A stretch of 64,000 nucleotides of DNA from Symbiodinium natans (lineage: Eukaryota > Sar > Dinophyceae > Suessiales > Symbiodiniaceae): positions 34,507 through 98,506 of the forward strand of contig CAJNDS010000148.1 of assembly GCA_905221605.1 (NCBI GenBank), written 5' to 3'. The notes beneath the pieces are model-generated. The model saw nothing but the letters and a program-made list of their open reading frames with translations, had not been told where the DNA came from and ran no database searches. Below are positions 28,051-39,828 of this stretch, in pieces. Position 1 is the stretch's first letter, and each line of letters begins with the position of its first letter. A program made the translations under genes and the position numbers.

Positions 28051-28424
28051 GAGACACACGGGCCGGTACAAGCCGGTACAAAACGGTACAAGTTGTACCG
28101 GCCCCACCCCTGGAACCAAGAACCAACAACCAAGATTGCAGGGAGGTCTTGCTCTGCAATCTTGGTTCTTGGTTCTTGGTTCTATGGGGCCGCTACAACT
28201 TGTACCGATTTGTACCGGTTTGTACCGGCCCGTATGTTTCGACAATGTAGAGACCGGTACAAACCCATACAAATCGGTACAAGTTGTACCGGCCCCATGG
28301 AACCAAGAACCAAGAACCAAGATTGCAGGGCAAGACCTCCCTGCAATCTTGGTTCTTGGTTCTTGGTTCCAGGGGCCGGTACAACTTGTACCGACTTGTA
28401 CCGGTTTGTACCGGTCTCTACTGG
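28051..28424. repeat. Two tandem ~175-bp hairpins (GGTACAA / GGTTCTTGG)
   Basis: Each unit is a near-perfect palindrome: CCGGTACAA repeats, then GAACCAAGAACCAA, then GATTGCAGG, then the mirror image. Unit 1 is about 28051-28229 and unit 2 about 28247-28424. Apparent ORFs on both strands follow from the symmetry. Confidence 0.9.
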
Positions 28425-28589
28425 TGCAATATGAGCATACAGATAAGCAACCAGATATAAAGAAAGAAAGAAAATAAAAATCAACACATTTGGGACAAAG
28501 AAAGCAAATCACGCGAAAAACAAAAGCACGCATGCAAGAACAAGAAAAGCACAAAACAAGCAGAAAAGGTGTGGATAACTGGGGGGGGG

Positions 28590-28640
28590 TACCATATATA
28601 TATATATATAAAGAGAGAGAGAGATATATATATATATGTA
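28590..28640. repeat. AT/AG microsatellite
   Basis: TATATATATAA followed by AGAGAGAGAG and TATATATAT, between the hairpins and the TTCGAATAG array. Confidence 0.9.
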
Positions 28641-28699
28641 CGAGGAACCTTCCTGCATTATGTGACCATGCGTCTTTTCTGAACTTTCAAACGGGGGTT

Positions 28700-30360
28700 C
28701 GAATAGTTTGAATGGTTTGGGGGCCCGGCCTGGTCCCCAAACTATTCGAACTATTCGAACTATTCTAAACTATTCGAACTATTCGAACCAGAGGGGTTCG
28801 AATAGTTCGAATAGTTTGGGGGCATGGCCTGGTGCCCCAAACTATTCGAACTATTCGAACCAGATGGGTTCGAATAGTTTGGGGGCCCGGCCTGGGGCCC
28901 CCAAACTATTCGAACTATTCGAACTATTCGAAACTATTCGAACTATTCGAACCAGAGGGGTTCGAATAGTTCGAATAGTTTGGGGGCCCGGCCTGGTGCC
29001 CTAAACTATTCGAAACTATTCGAACTATTCGAACCAGGGGGGTTCGAATAGTTCGAATAGTTTGGGCGCGAGGGCTGGTGCCCCAAACTATTCGAACTAT
29101 TCGAACTATTCGAACCAGGGGGGTTCGAGTAGTTCGAATAGTTTCGAATAGTTCGAATAGTTTGGGGCGTGCCCGGGGAGACCAGTTTGGGAGGAAGGGG
29201 GTTCGAATAGTTCGAATAGTGTGGGGGCCCCAGGCCGGGCCCCCAAACTATTCGAACTATTCGAACTATTCGAAACTATTCGAACTATTCGAACCCCCCT
29301 GGTTCGAATAGTTCGAATAGTTCGAATAGTTTGGGCGCGAGGGCTGGTGCCCCAAACTATTCGAACTATTCGAACTATTCGAACCAGGGGGGTTCGAATA
29401 GTTCGAATAGTTTCGAATAGTTCGAATAGTTCGAATAGTTTGGGGGGTCCCCGGGGAGACCAGTTTGGGAGGAAGGGGGTTCGAATAGTTCGAATAGTGT
29501 GGGGGCCCCAGGCCGGGCCCCCAAACTATTCGAACTATTCGAACTATTCGAAACTATTCGAACTATTCGAACCAGGGGGGTTCGAATAGTTCGAATAGTT
29601 TGGGCGCGAGGGCTGGTGCCCCAAACTATTCGAACTATTCGAACTATTCGAACCAGGGGGGTTCGAATAGTTCGAATAGTTTCGAATAGTTCGAATAGTT
29701 TGGGGGGTCCCCGGGGGGACCAGTTTGGGAGGAAGGGGGGTTCGAATAGTTCGAATAGTGTGGGGGCCCCAGGCCGGGCCCCCTAAACTATTCGAACTAT
29801 TCGAAACTATTCGAACTATTCGAACCAGGGGGGTTCGAATAGTTCGAATAGTTTGGGCGCGAGGGCTGGTGCCCCAAACTATTCGAACTATTCGAACTAT
29901 TCGAACCAGGGGGGTTCGAATAGTTCGAATAGCTTCGAATAGTTCGAATAGTTCGAATAGTTTGGGGGGTCCCCGGGGGGACCAGTTTGGGAGGAAGGGG
30001 GGTTCGAATAGTTCGAATAGTGTGGGGGCCCCAGGCCGGGCTCCCAAACTATTCGAACTATTCGAACTATTCGAAACTATTCGTACTATTCGAACCAGGG
30101 GGGTTCGAATAGTTCGAATAGTTTGGGCGCGAGGGCTGGTGCCCCAAACTATTCGAACTATTCGAACTATTCGAACCAGGGGGGTTCGAATAGTTCGAAT
30201 AGTTTGGGGGCGAGGGCTGGTGCCCCAAACTATTCGAACTATTCGAACTATTCGAACCAGGGGGGTTCGAATAGTTCGAATAGTTTCGAATAGTTCGAAT
30301 AGTTCGAATAGTTTGGGGGGGGCCCGGGGAGACCAGTTTGGGAGGAAGGGGGGTTCGCGC
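28700..30360. repeat. TTCGAATAG foldback satellite array
   Basis: Built from the 9-mer TTCGAATAG and its complement CTATTCGAA, each in runs of two to five, separated by GC-rich spacers such as GGGGCCCCAGGCCGGGCCCC and GGGGACCAGTTTGGGAGG. Adjacent runs are inverted, so every module can fold back. Modules are nearly identical, implying recent amplification. No ORF here should be taken as a protein. Confidence 0.95.
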
Positions 30361-30383
30361 CGGCCTGGGGCCCCCAAAATTCA

Positions 30384-31661
30384 AAATTTGCCGGAATCCC
30401 CTTGGCACCCTGCAAAAGTCCCGCAAATACCGCACAAAACGGGAACGGGTAGGAACAACTTTGCGGGTCGAAATTTGCCGGGATCCCCTTGGCACCCTGC
30501 AAAAGTCCCGCAAATACCACACAAAACGGGAACGGGTAGGAACAACTTTGCGGGTCGAAATTTGCCGGGATCCCCTTGGCACCCTGGAAAAGTCCCGCAA
30601 ATACCACGCAAAACGGGAACGGGTAGGAACAACATTTGCGGGTCGAAATTTGCCGGGATCCCCTTGGCACCCTGCAAAAGTCCCGCAAATACCACACAAA
30701 ACGGGAATGGGTAGGAACACCTTGGCGGGTCGAAATTTGCCGGGATCCCCTTGGCGCCCTGCAAAAGTCCCGCAAATACCACACAAAACGGGAACGGGTA
30801 GGAATAACTTTGCGGGTCGAAATTTGCCGGGATCCCCTTGGCACCCTGCAAAAGTCCTACAAATACCACACGAAACGGGAACGGGTAGGAACAACTTTGC
30901 GGGTCGAAATTTGCCGGGATCCCCTTGGCACCCTGCAAAAGTCCCGCAAATACCACACAACACGGGAACGGGTAGGAACAACTTTGCGGGTCGAAATTTG
31001 CCGGGATCCCCTTGGCGCCCTGCAAAAGTCCCGCAAATATCACACAAAACGGGAACGGGTAGGAACAACTTTGCGGGTCGAAATTTGCCGGGATCCCCTT
31101 GGCACCCTGAAAAAGTCCTGCAAATGCCACACAAAACGGGAACGGGTAGGAACAACTTGGCGGGTCGAAATTTGCCGGGATCCCCTTGGCGCCCTGCAAA
31201 AGTCCCGCAAATAACACACAAAACGGGAACGGGTAGGAACAACTTTGCGGGTCGAAATTTGCCGGGATCCCCTTGGCACCCTGGAAAAGTTCTTCAAGTA
31301 CCGCACAAAATGGGAACAGGTAGGAACAACTTGGCAGGTCGAAATTTGCCGGGATCCCCTTGGCGCCCTGCAAAAGTCCTGCAAATACCACACAAAACGG
31401 GAACGGGTAGGAACAACATTTGCGGGTCGAAATTTGCCGGGATCCCCTTGGCGCCCTGAAAAAGTCCTGCAAATGCCACGCAAAACGGGAACGGGTAGGA
31501 ACAACTTGGCGGGTCGAAATTTGCCGGGATCCCCTTGGCGCCCTGCAAAAGTCCCGCAAATATCACACAAAACGGGAACGGGTAGGAACAACTTTGCGGG
31601 TCGAAATTTGCCGGGATCCCCTTGGCACCCTGCAAAAGTCCTGCAAATGCCGCACAAAACT
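30384..31661. repeat. 87-bp satellite, 15 tandem copies
   Basis: Copies start at 30384, 30471, 30558, 30646, 30733, 30820, 30907, 30994, 31081, 31168, 31255, 31342, 31430, 31517 and 31604 (spacing 87-88). Each holds TTTGCCGGGATCCCCTTGGC, CTGCAAAAGTCC and ACGGGAACGGGTAGGAAC. Because 87 is divisible by three and units lack stops in several frames, long ORFs open on both strands; these are artefacts. Confidence 0.97.
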
Positions 31662-31664
31662 GAT

Positions 31665-33645
31665 GCCCCAAACTATTCGAACTATTCGAGCCAAGGGGGT
31701 TCGAATAGTTTGAAAAAAATAGTTCGAATAGTTCGAATAGTTTAGGGGGGTGGGGTGCCCGGGGAGACCAGTCTGGAAAGAAGGCTCGTGCTCGATTGGG
31801 AGAAGGCCCTGGCTCGTAATTTAGTATTGGGGGAAGGCCCGGGCTCGTAATTTAGTATTCGGGGCAGGTAATTTAGTATTGGGGGAAGGCCCGGGCTCGT
31901 AATTTAGAATTCGGGGAAGGTCCGGGCTCGTAATTTAGTATTGAGAGAAGGCCCGGGCTCGTAATTTAAGATTGGGAGAAGGCCCGGGCTCGTAATTTAG
32001 TATTGGGAGTAGTTTGGGGCCCGGCCTGGGGCGCCCAAACTATTCAAACTATTCGAACTATTTGAAACTATTCGAACTATTCGAACCAAGTGGGTTCGAA
32101 TAGTTCGAATAATTTCGAATAGTTCGAATAGTTCGAATAGTTTGGGGGGGGGCCCGGGGAGACCAGTCTGGAAAGGAGGGGAAGGCCCTGGCTCGTAATT
32201 TAGTATTGGGAGAAGGGCCTGGCTCGTAATTTAGTATTGGGGGAAGGCACGGGCTCGTTATTTTGTTTTGGGGGAAGGTCCGGGCTCGTAATTTAGTATT
32301 GGGGGAAGGTCCGGGCTCGTCATTTAGTATTGGGAGAAGGCCCGGGCTCGTAATTTAGTATTGGGAGAAGGCCCGATTTAGGATTGGGAGGGGGGGTGTT
32401 CGAATAGTTTGGGGCGTGGCCTGGGGCGCCCAAACTATTCAAACTATTCGAACTATTCGAAACTATTCGAACTATTCGAACCAAGGGGGTTCGAATAGTT
32501 CGAATAATTTCGAATAGTTCGAATAGTTCGAATTGTTTGGGGGGGGGGGGGCCGGGGAGACCAGTCTGGAAAGGAAGGGAAGGCTCGGGCTCGTAATTTA
32601 GTATTGGGCTAAGGCCCGGGCTCGTAATTTAGTATTGGGGGAAGGCCGGGCTCGTAATTGGAAGGCCCGGGCTCGTCATTTAATATTGGGAGAAGGCCCG
32701 GGCTCGTAATTTAGTATTGGGAGAAGGCCCGGGCTCGTAATTTAGTGTTGGGAGAAGGCCCGGCTCGTAATTTAGTATTGGGAGGGGGGTGTTCGAATAG
32801 TTTGAGGCCCGGCCTGGGGCGCCCAAACTATTCGAACTATTCGAACTATTCGAAATTATTCGAATTATTGGAATAATTTCGAATAGTTCGAATAGTTCGA
32901 ATAGTTTGGGGGGGGGGCCGGGGAGACCAGTCTGGAAAGGAGGGGAAGGCCCTGGCTCGTAATTTAGTATTGGGAGAAGGGCCTGGCTCGTAATTTAGTA
33001 TTGGGGGAAGGCACGGGCTCGTAATTTAGTATTGGGGGAAGGCACGGGCTCGTAATTTAGTGTTGGGGGAAGGTCCGGGCTCGTAATTTAGTATTGGGAG
33101 AAGGCTCGGGCTCGTAATTTAGTATTGGGGGAATGCCCGGGCTCGTAATTTAGTATTCTGAGAAGGCCCGGGCTCGTATTTAGTGTTGGGAGGGGGGGTG
33201 TTCAAATAGTTTGGGGCCTGGCCTGGGGCGCCCAAACTATTCAAACATTTGAACTATTCGAAACTATTCGAACTATTCGAACCAAGCGGGTTCGAATAGT
33301 TCGAATAATTTCGAATAGTTCGAATAGTTCGAATAGTTTGGGGGGGGGGCCCGGGGAGACCAGTCTGGAAAGGAAGGGAAGGCTCGGGCTCGTAATTTAG
33401 TATTGGGGGAAGGCCCGGGCTCGTAATTTAGTATTGGGGGAAGGCCCGGGCTCGTAATTTAGTATTGGGGGAAGGCCGGGCTCGTAATTTAATATTGGGG
33501 GAAGGTCCGGGCTCGTAATTTAGTATTGGGAGAAGGCCCGGGCTCGTAATTTAGTATTGGGAGAAGGCCCGGGCTCGTAATTTAGTATTGGGAGAAGGCC
33601 CGGGCTCGTAATGTAGTATTGGGGGGAGGCCCAGACTCATAATTT
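31665..33645. repeat. ~400-bp higher-order repeat: TTCGAATAG foldback plus 31-bp minisatellite
   Basis: A 31-bp unit (GGCCCGGGCTCGTAATTTAG + TATTGGGRGAA) occurs in blocks at about 31780-31995, 32170-32395, 32575-32785, 32940-33190 and 33370-33645. Between blocks stand TTCGAATAG foldback modules ending GGGGAGACCAGTCTGGAAAG. The composite repeats about four times. Confidence 0.93.
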
Positions 33646-34770
33646 AAAGCCCTGGTCCTTAAGATTTCGGGCTCAATTTTTGCTCCAAAGAGTCAAATAG
33701 CAAGCCCTGGTCCCTAAGATTTTGGGTTCAATTTTTGCTTCAAAGAGTCAAATCGCAAGACCTGGTCCCTGAGATTTTGGGTTCAATTTTTGCTCCAGTC
33801 AAATCCTTTTTTTTGCCTTAGATAGGCGGGTCTGTGAAGGTGCAAGATTGCGCCTAATGAGCAACTTGGTGAAAATCCTTCTGTTAGATGCCAAAAATCA
33901 CAAAAACTAGCAATTTTGTGAAAATCCTTGTGTTTTGGCCTTAGATTGGTGTCTGTGAAGGCGCAAAATTGCCCACAAAAATGAGCAATTTGGTGAAAAT
34001 GCTCATGTTTTGTCCTTAGATAGGGGTCCGTCAAGGCGCCACATCGCAAACAATCACGAAAATATGTTTTGGCCTTAGGTAGGGGTTCGTCAAGGCGCCA
34101 CGTTGCAAACAAATCACCTAAATAAGCCGGTGAAGGCGCAAAATTACCAAAAGTCGCAATCTGGTAACATCCTTATGTTTTGGCCTTAGCTGGGGGTGGG
34201 CGCAGGCGCAAAATTACAAAAAGCACCAAAAGCAGCAGTTTGATGGAAATCCTCATGTTTTGGCCTTGGATAGGGGTCCGTCAAGGCGCCACATTGCAAA
34301 AAGCAACCAAACTCAGGAAAATCACAAAAATCAGCAATTTGATGAAAATCCTTTTGTTTTGGCCTTAGCTGAGGGTCGGTGAACGCGCAAAATTGCAAAA
34401 AATCACGAAAAATTGAAAATCCGGATGTTTTTGCCTTACCTGGGGGTCTGTGAAGGTGCAAAATTGCCAAAAATCGCCCAAATGAACAATTTGGCGAAAA
34501 CACCTATGTTTTTGGCTTTAGCTGGGGTCCGTGCAAGACGCAAAATCATCAACATCAGCAATTTGGTGAAAACCCTTTTGTTTTTGGCCTTCATTGGGGG
34601 TCCGTGAAGGTGCAAAATTGGAAAAAGTCACCGCAATGAGCAATTTGGTGAAAATCCTTATGTTAAGTTGGGGTACCTGAAGGAGCAAAAAAGGGGAAAA
34701 AATCCAACAAAATGAGCAATTTGGTGAAAACCCTTATGTTTTGGTCTGAGATGGAGCTGTGTAAAGGGTC
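33646..34770. repeat. Degenerate 60- to 100-bp tandem repeat
   Basis: First about three copies of a CCTGGTCCCTAAGATTTTGG unit. From about 33810, roughly eleven copies of an 80-100-bp unit follow, with GGTGAAAATCCTTATGTTTT, GGCCTTAGATAGGGGTC and GCGCAAAATTGC. It is older and more diverged than the satellites before it. Confidence 0.85.
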
Positions 34771-35440
34771 CTTCCGAGTCCTTGCTCAGAAGACTTGTTC
34801 CTTTTCAATCTTCAAGGGTTTTAAAGAATGTAAGAGATTTTTTCTAATTTTAAGGGGCCTCTGTGGCATATTCGTTAAGTATCAACAATCTTCTTCTGAA
34901 AGAACCCTCCGAGTTTTATCTCCTGAAAAGAGGAAAAGGAAAATGCTAAGCGAAGCGTTCACTCATTGTTTTCCCCTAAATCCGATCTGAATTCACTAGA
35001 TCTTCAGCGAATATGGTTTGGAATAGGGTTAGGCTTAAGCTTCAGCCATAAGGTTCGCGATTCTCCCCCCTTTCCCGCAACCTCGTCGTGCCCAGGTGCG
35101 TGGTTTAAGAATCTAGAATTAATAAACCTCAGTGTCCGGCGCAAAACCTTAAACAACTAAGGCTCATGCGTGCGTTTTGGTCTTAAACGTTAAAGGAATA
35201 GGTTTAGGAATAAGGCTATGTCCCAAAACTAAATAAGAAGCATGTGTAAATCTTGGAATTTACCCTAAGCCTTCGTCGAATACGCTGTTTAGAAATCTAA
35301 ACCTTAAACGAGAAGGGTTTATGAGATATGTATTTGTGAGTATTGGGGATGATGTGTGTGTGAGAAATGAGAATTGTTCTGGGAGACCCTTTGGGAAACA
35401 TTGAAATGACAACCCATGTACTTGCGAGCAAGTTGGGCTT
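34770..35440. other. Unassigned AT-moderate sequence
   Basis: Contains scattered telomere-like words and no exon with convincing ends. Frames at 34790-34990 and 34966-35160 are not supported by composition or splice sites. Confidence 0.4.
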
Positions 35441-36549
35441 GTGGGAAGGCCCAGAACCCAGATACTTGCTCACAATATTCTCGCTGGATCGGGGTTACAT
35501 ACAAAAACCCAATGCCCTCAAATCCTAGTCTTACGGTTTGAGGATTCCCGCCCTTTCCTCTCCATTTCTCTATGTGATATACAATACATATACGATACAT
35601 ACCTACAAGATGTGGGTAGAATTCTAGCTGCTCCTCGTCGAAAGGAAAAAAGAAAATATCTGGACAGACTTGAAGAGAGAAGAGAACGATGGAACAGCAA
35701 TGAGAAGCAAGAAGGATAGCCAAAACAGTCGATATCATGTTCCCTTCATCGTTTGTTCTTTTGTCTTCGGTTTGAGAGGAGCACGTAAAGAAGAGAAAAG
35801 AAGAGAAGAGATGGAGACTGAGGGGAGGGGAGTTTTTCCTCCTCTTACCTATCAGTTTCTCAATAAGATAAGAGAGAAGGGCTCTTGTCCATTCTTTGTT
35901 GTTTGCCCCCTGCAGTCTCTTCCTCTCTCGCTGAACGAGAAAAGAAAAGAGCAAGGGCCAGCAAGGGCAACGAAAAGAGACAAGAAAAACTCCTTCCTCC
36001 TTTTTTAGCAGTTCCCTTGAATTTCCTAAACGCAAAAGAACAGAAGACCTGGGAACGCAGGAGAGAAAGAAAGCAAAAGAGAGGGTGTAAGGGCTCTCAG
36101 CCCTGCTCTACGGGGGGGGGGGGGCTCCCTTCTTGCCAGGAACAAAGCAATCCACCCTGCCCTCTTTCCCGCCCATTAACTTCTCTTTTCCTTGTCCTCT
36201 TGTGTATTCATTTGTCACGTACAAGAGAACAAAGAAGAGAGAAGAGAGAGGAGGCTGTATTCTTGCATGTTCAGCTTTTCTGCTGTAAGAAAAGCGCTAA
36301 AGGAGTGGGACAAGAGTGAAACTGGCACCTTGTATATGTATTTGTCTTTCTGTAACGATAGACTACAGAACAGGGATAAGAGGGGAGAAGGAATTTCTTC
36401 GCCCTGTTGTATGCCCAAAAAGAGCAAAGGGAAGACTTGCTCCCCAAACAGTCTACTGTTGTTTTCACCCCACATTCTGCAGCGAAGCAAAGAATCTCTC
36501 TTTCCATCTCGTCTTATCCATCTGCTTCTCGTCTCGAAGAAAGGGACAA

Positions 36550-36552
<3 letters not shown>

Positions 36553-36600
<48 letters not shown>

Positions 36601-36935
36601 GAGAGCTGAGAGCTGAGAGCTGAGAGCTGAGAGCTGAGAGCTGAGAGCTGAGAGCTGAGAGCTGAGAGCTGAGAGCTGAGAGCTGAGAGCTGAGAGCTGA
36701 GAGCTGAGAGCTGAGAGCTGAGAGCTGAGAGCTGAGAGAGAGCAGAGAGCAGAGAGCAGAGAGCAGAGAGCAGAGAGCAGAGAGCAGAGAGCAGAGAGCA
36801 GAGAGCAGAGAGCAGAGAGCAGAGAGCAGAGAGCAGAGAGCAGAGAGCAGAGAGCAGAGAGCAGAGAGCAGAGAGAAGAGAGAAGAGAGAAGAGAGAAGG
36901 GAGAAGGGAGAAGGGAGAAGGGAGAAGGGAGAAAA
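36553..36935. repeat. GA run followed by heptamer microsatellites
   Basis: (GA)n at 36553-36598, then (GAGAGCT)n to ~36737, (GAGAGCA)n to ~36872, (GAGAGAA)n and (GGAGAAG)n to ~36935. Four successive heptamers differ by single bases. Confidence 0.93.
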
Positions 36936-37640
36936 GGAAGGATAAAGGTAGGAGATGATTTTTCCTTGCGTGTTCATGTTGCTACTCTGCATGAAGAGAG
37001 CTGAACAAGATCGAGAAGCGAGGAGCGGGAGTTTCTTCTTCTTCCTCTTATGTATCCGTTGTTTTTTCAAGCATTCCTACTGTTTCGCTTCTACTGTGTC
37101 TTCCTCTCTCGCTGACTGAGACAAGATTCTTAAGATCAAGGACAGCGAAAGGGACAGGTAAACCTTTGTCGCCTATCTTTTCTGTCCCTTTGAATCTCCT
37201 CAAACCATGAACAGAAGACATAGGCACGCAGGAGAGAAAGAAGGCGCATGAGAGCCAACACAGGAAATCAACCCAACATGTCTTATTTTGCCAGTAAGAA
37301 AAGAGAAGCACCCGTGCGAGCTCCTTGTCGTTTTCTCCCAGTTGCCTCTTCATGTCTTCTTGTGTATTCATGTTTTCGTCTGCAAAACAAGAGCCAAAGC
37401 ATACGGAAAAAGCGAGGAGGATGAACTTCTTCCCCGTCTCTCTCAATAACATAAGAGAGAAGCACTCTGGTCCATTCTTTGCTGTTTTCCTCCTACAATC
37501 TCTTCCTCTCTCGCTGAACAAAAAAGAAAAGAGCAAGGGCCAGCAAGGGCAACGAAAAGAGACAAGAAAAACTCCTTCCTCCTTTTTTAGCAGTTCCCTT
37601 GAATTTCCTAAACGCAAAAGAACAGAAGACCTGGGAACGC

Positions 37641-37644
<4 letters not shown>

Positions 37645-37705
<61 letters not shown>
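37645..37705. repeat. (GA)n microsatellite
   Basis: About 29 GA dinucleotides inside one long-unit repeat copy. Confidence 0.95.
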
Positions 37706-37708
<3 letters not shown>

Positions 37709-37899
37709 AAAGAGAGAAAGCAAAAGAGAGGGTGTAAGGGCTCTCAGCCCTGCTCTACGGGGGGGCGGGGGCTCCCTTCTTGCCACGAACAAAACAATCC
37801 ATCCTTCCTTCTTTCCCGCCCGTTAGCTTCTCTTTTCCTTGTCCTCTTGTGTATCCAGTTGTCACGGGTTTAAGAAAAGAACAAAGAAGCCAGACAGAG

Positions 37900-37901
37900 A
37901 C

Positions 37902-37948
<47 letters not shown>

Positions 37949-38070
37949 GAGAAGAAGAGAAGAGGAGAAGAAGAGAAGAGGAGAAGAAGAGAAGAGGAGA
38001 AGAGGAGAAGAAGAGAAGAGGAGAAGAAGAGAAGAGGAGAAGAAGAGAAGAGAAGAGAAGAGTAGCGAAG
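37900..38070. repeat. (GA)n then GAAGAGGAGAA repeats
   Basis: A GA run followed by AGAAGAGGAGAAGAAGAGAA permutations; generates Arg/Glu-rich spurious frames. Confidence 0.9.
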
Positions 38071-38900
38071 CGACTTGAAGAGAAGAGAAGAGAGAAGGGA
38101 GCGAGATTTGTGTGTGTGTTCTTGCATGTTCAGTTCCCCCACTGTAAGAACAAACTGAACAAAGAGGGAAACTAAAGAGGAGGGATGCTGAAAGTAGTGA
38201 ATGAGCCTCAATGGGAAAAGGTACAAGAAAATGCAGGGAAGAGGAGGCGAGGGGTCCTTACCGAAGCTTGTCTCATTCCATTTCATCTCCATTCTCCTCT
38301 TTTGCCTGTAGCGAGACCGAAAGAAAAGGAAAGTGCCCGCCCTTCCATTCCTTTCTGAGACGAGTAAAAACATAGAAGGAATAGGAAGAGGGCAGGGGTA
38401 GAATTGAAGAGAGAAGAGAGCGATGGAAAAGCAATGAAAACAGAATTGTCTTGTCTGTCTACGCAACGCCCCCTTCTTCTCATCGTGTATTCTTTTGTCT
38501 TCGATGTGTGCGTTGTGTTCCGCTTCTCCTTTTCAAGAAGATAGCGTATCCATTGTTCTCAACAAGATAAGAGAGAAGCGCTCTTGTCCATTCTTTGTTG
38601 TTTTCCTGCTACAGTCTCTTCCTCTCTCGCTGAATGAGAAAAGAAAAGAGCAAGGGCAACGAAAAGAGACAAGAAAAACTCCTTCCTCCTTTTTTAGCAG
38701 TTCCCTTGAATTTCCTAAACGCAAAAGAACAGAAGACATAGGAAACACAAGAGAGAAGGAAGGCAAAAAGAAGAGTGCAATGGAATTCAGCCCTGCCCTG
38801 AGGGAGCCTCCCTTCTTGCCACCAACAAAACGATGCATCCTTCCGTCTTTTCTCGTCCATTTGCTTCTCTTGTCCATGTCTTCTTGTGTGTTCATTCATG

Positions 38901-39000
38901 NNNNNNNNNNNNNNNNNNNNNNNNNNNNNNNNNNNNNNNNNNNNNNNNNNNNNNNNNNNNNNNNNNNNNNNNNNNNNNNNNNNNNNNNNNNNNNNNNNNN
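38901..39000. other. Assembly gap (100 N)
   Basis: Exactly 100 N, the usual placeholder for a gap of unknown size, in the purine-rich repeat block. Confidence 1.
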
Positions 39001-39699
39001 GGTATCGAGATCGGGGTGTGCTCCTGCATGTTCAGTTCCTCCCTGTAAGAACAGAGTGAACAAAGAGGGAAACTAAAGAGGACGGAGAATGAACGTAGTG
39101 AGTGGTTTTGGTTTGCCTTGTATATGTGAATGTCTTTCTGTAAGGAGAGAGCGACAGCAGGGGAAAAGAAACCCGAGGACGGATGAACGTAGTGACTGAA
39201 ATTTGTTTGCCTTGTGTTTTTATTTGTCTTTGTGTAAGGAGAGAGCCAAAGAACAGGGAGAAGAGGGAGAAGGAATTTCTTCCCCCTGTTGTTTGCCCGA
39301 TCCTCACAAAAAGAGAACAGCGAAGCACTCTTGTCATGTCCTTGTTGCGTCGCTCTCTCATTTTGGCAGCGAGCCAAAGACTGTCGCCTTCCCTGCCTTC
39401 TCGTCAGTTAATCTTCTTGCATTTCAATTTTCGCGTGTGTAAGAGCAAAAGTGAACAGAAGAAAGACGACAAGGCATGAAGGTAGTGAGATTGACTCCTC
39501 ATCTTCTTACGTTTTACTCTTCTCCGTTGTAAGAACACGGCAAAGAAGAGGCTGAAGAAGTGAGAGGGAGTGTGAAAACCTTTTGTCGACCTATTCCCTT
39601 CAATCTGCTCGAAGAGAAGACGGAACACATGACGTCGGAGCACGAGAAAGAAGGCAGCAGTGGGAGAATAATTGGACTCAAGCCTGCTCTAGGGAGAGA

Positions 39700-39828
39700 G
39701 AGCGGAGAGGGGAGAGGAGAGAGGAGCGAGGAGCGAGGAGCGAGGAGAGAGAAGAGAGAAGAGAGAAGAGAGAAGAGAGAAGAGAGAAGAGAGAAGAGAC
39801 CAGAGAGAAGAGAGAAGAGAGAAGGATG
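39700..39828. repeat. GAGAAGA heptamer microsatellite
   Basis: GAGAGGGGAGAGG followed by (AGAGAAG)n; again a 7-bp period. Confidence 0.9.

Noticed and set aside
28708-31745. ORFs of 100-392 codons on both strands in the satellite block
   Set aside because: They follow from TTCGAATAG 9-mers and the 87-bp unit, both multiples of three lacking stops; both strands are open at once and content is purely repetitive.
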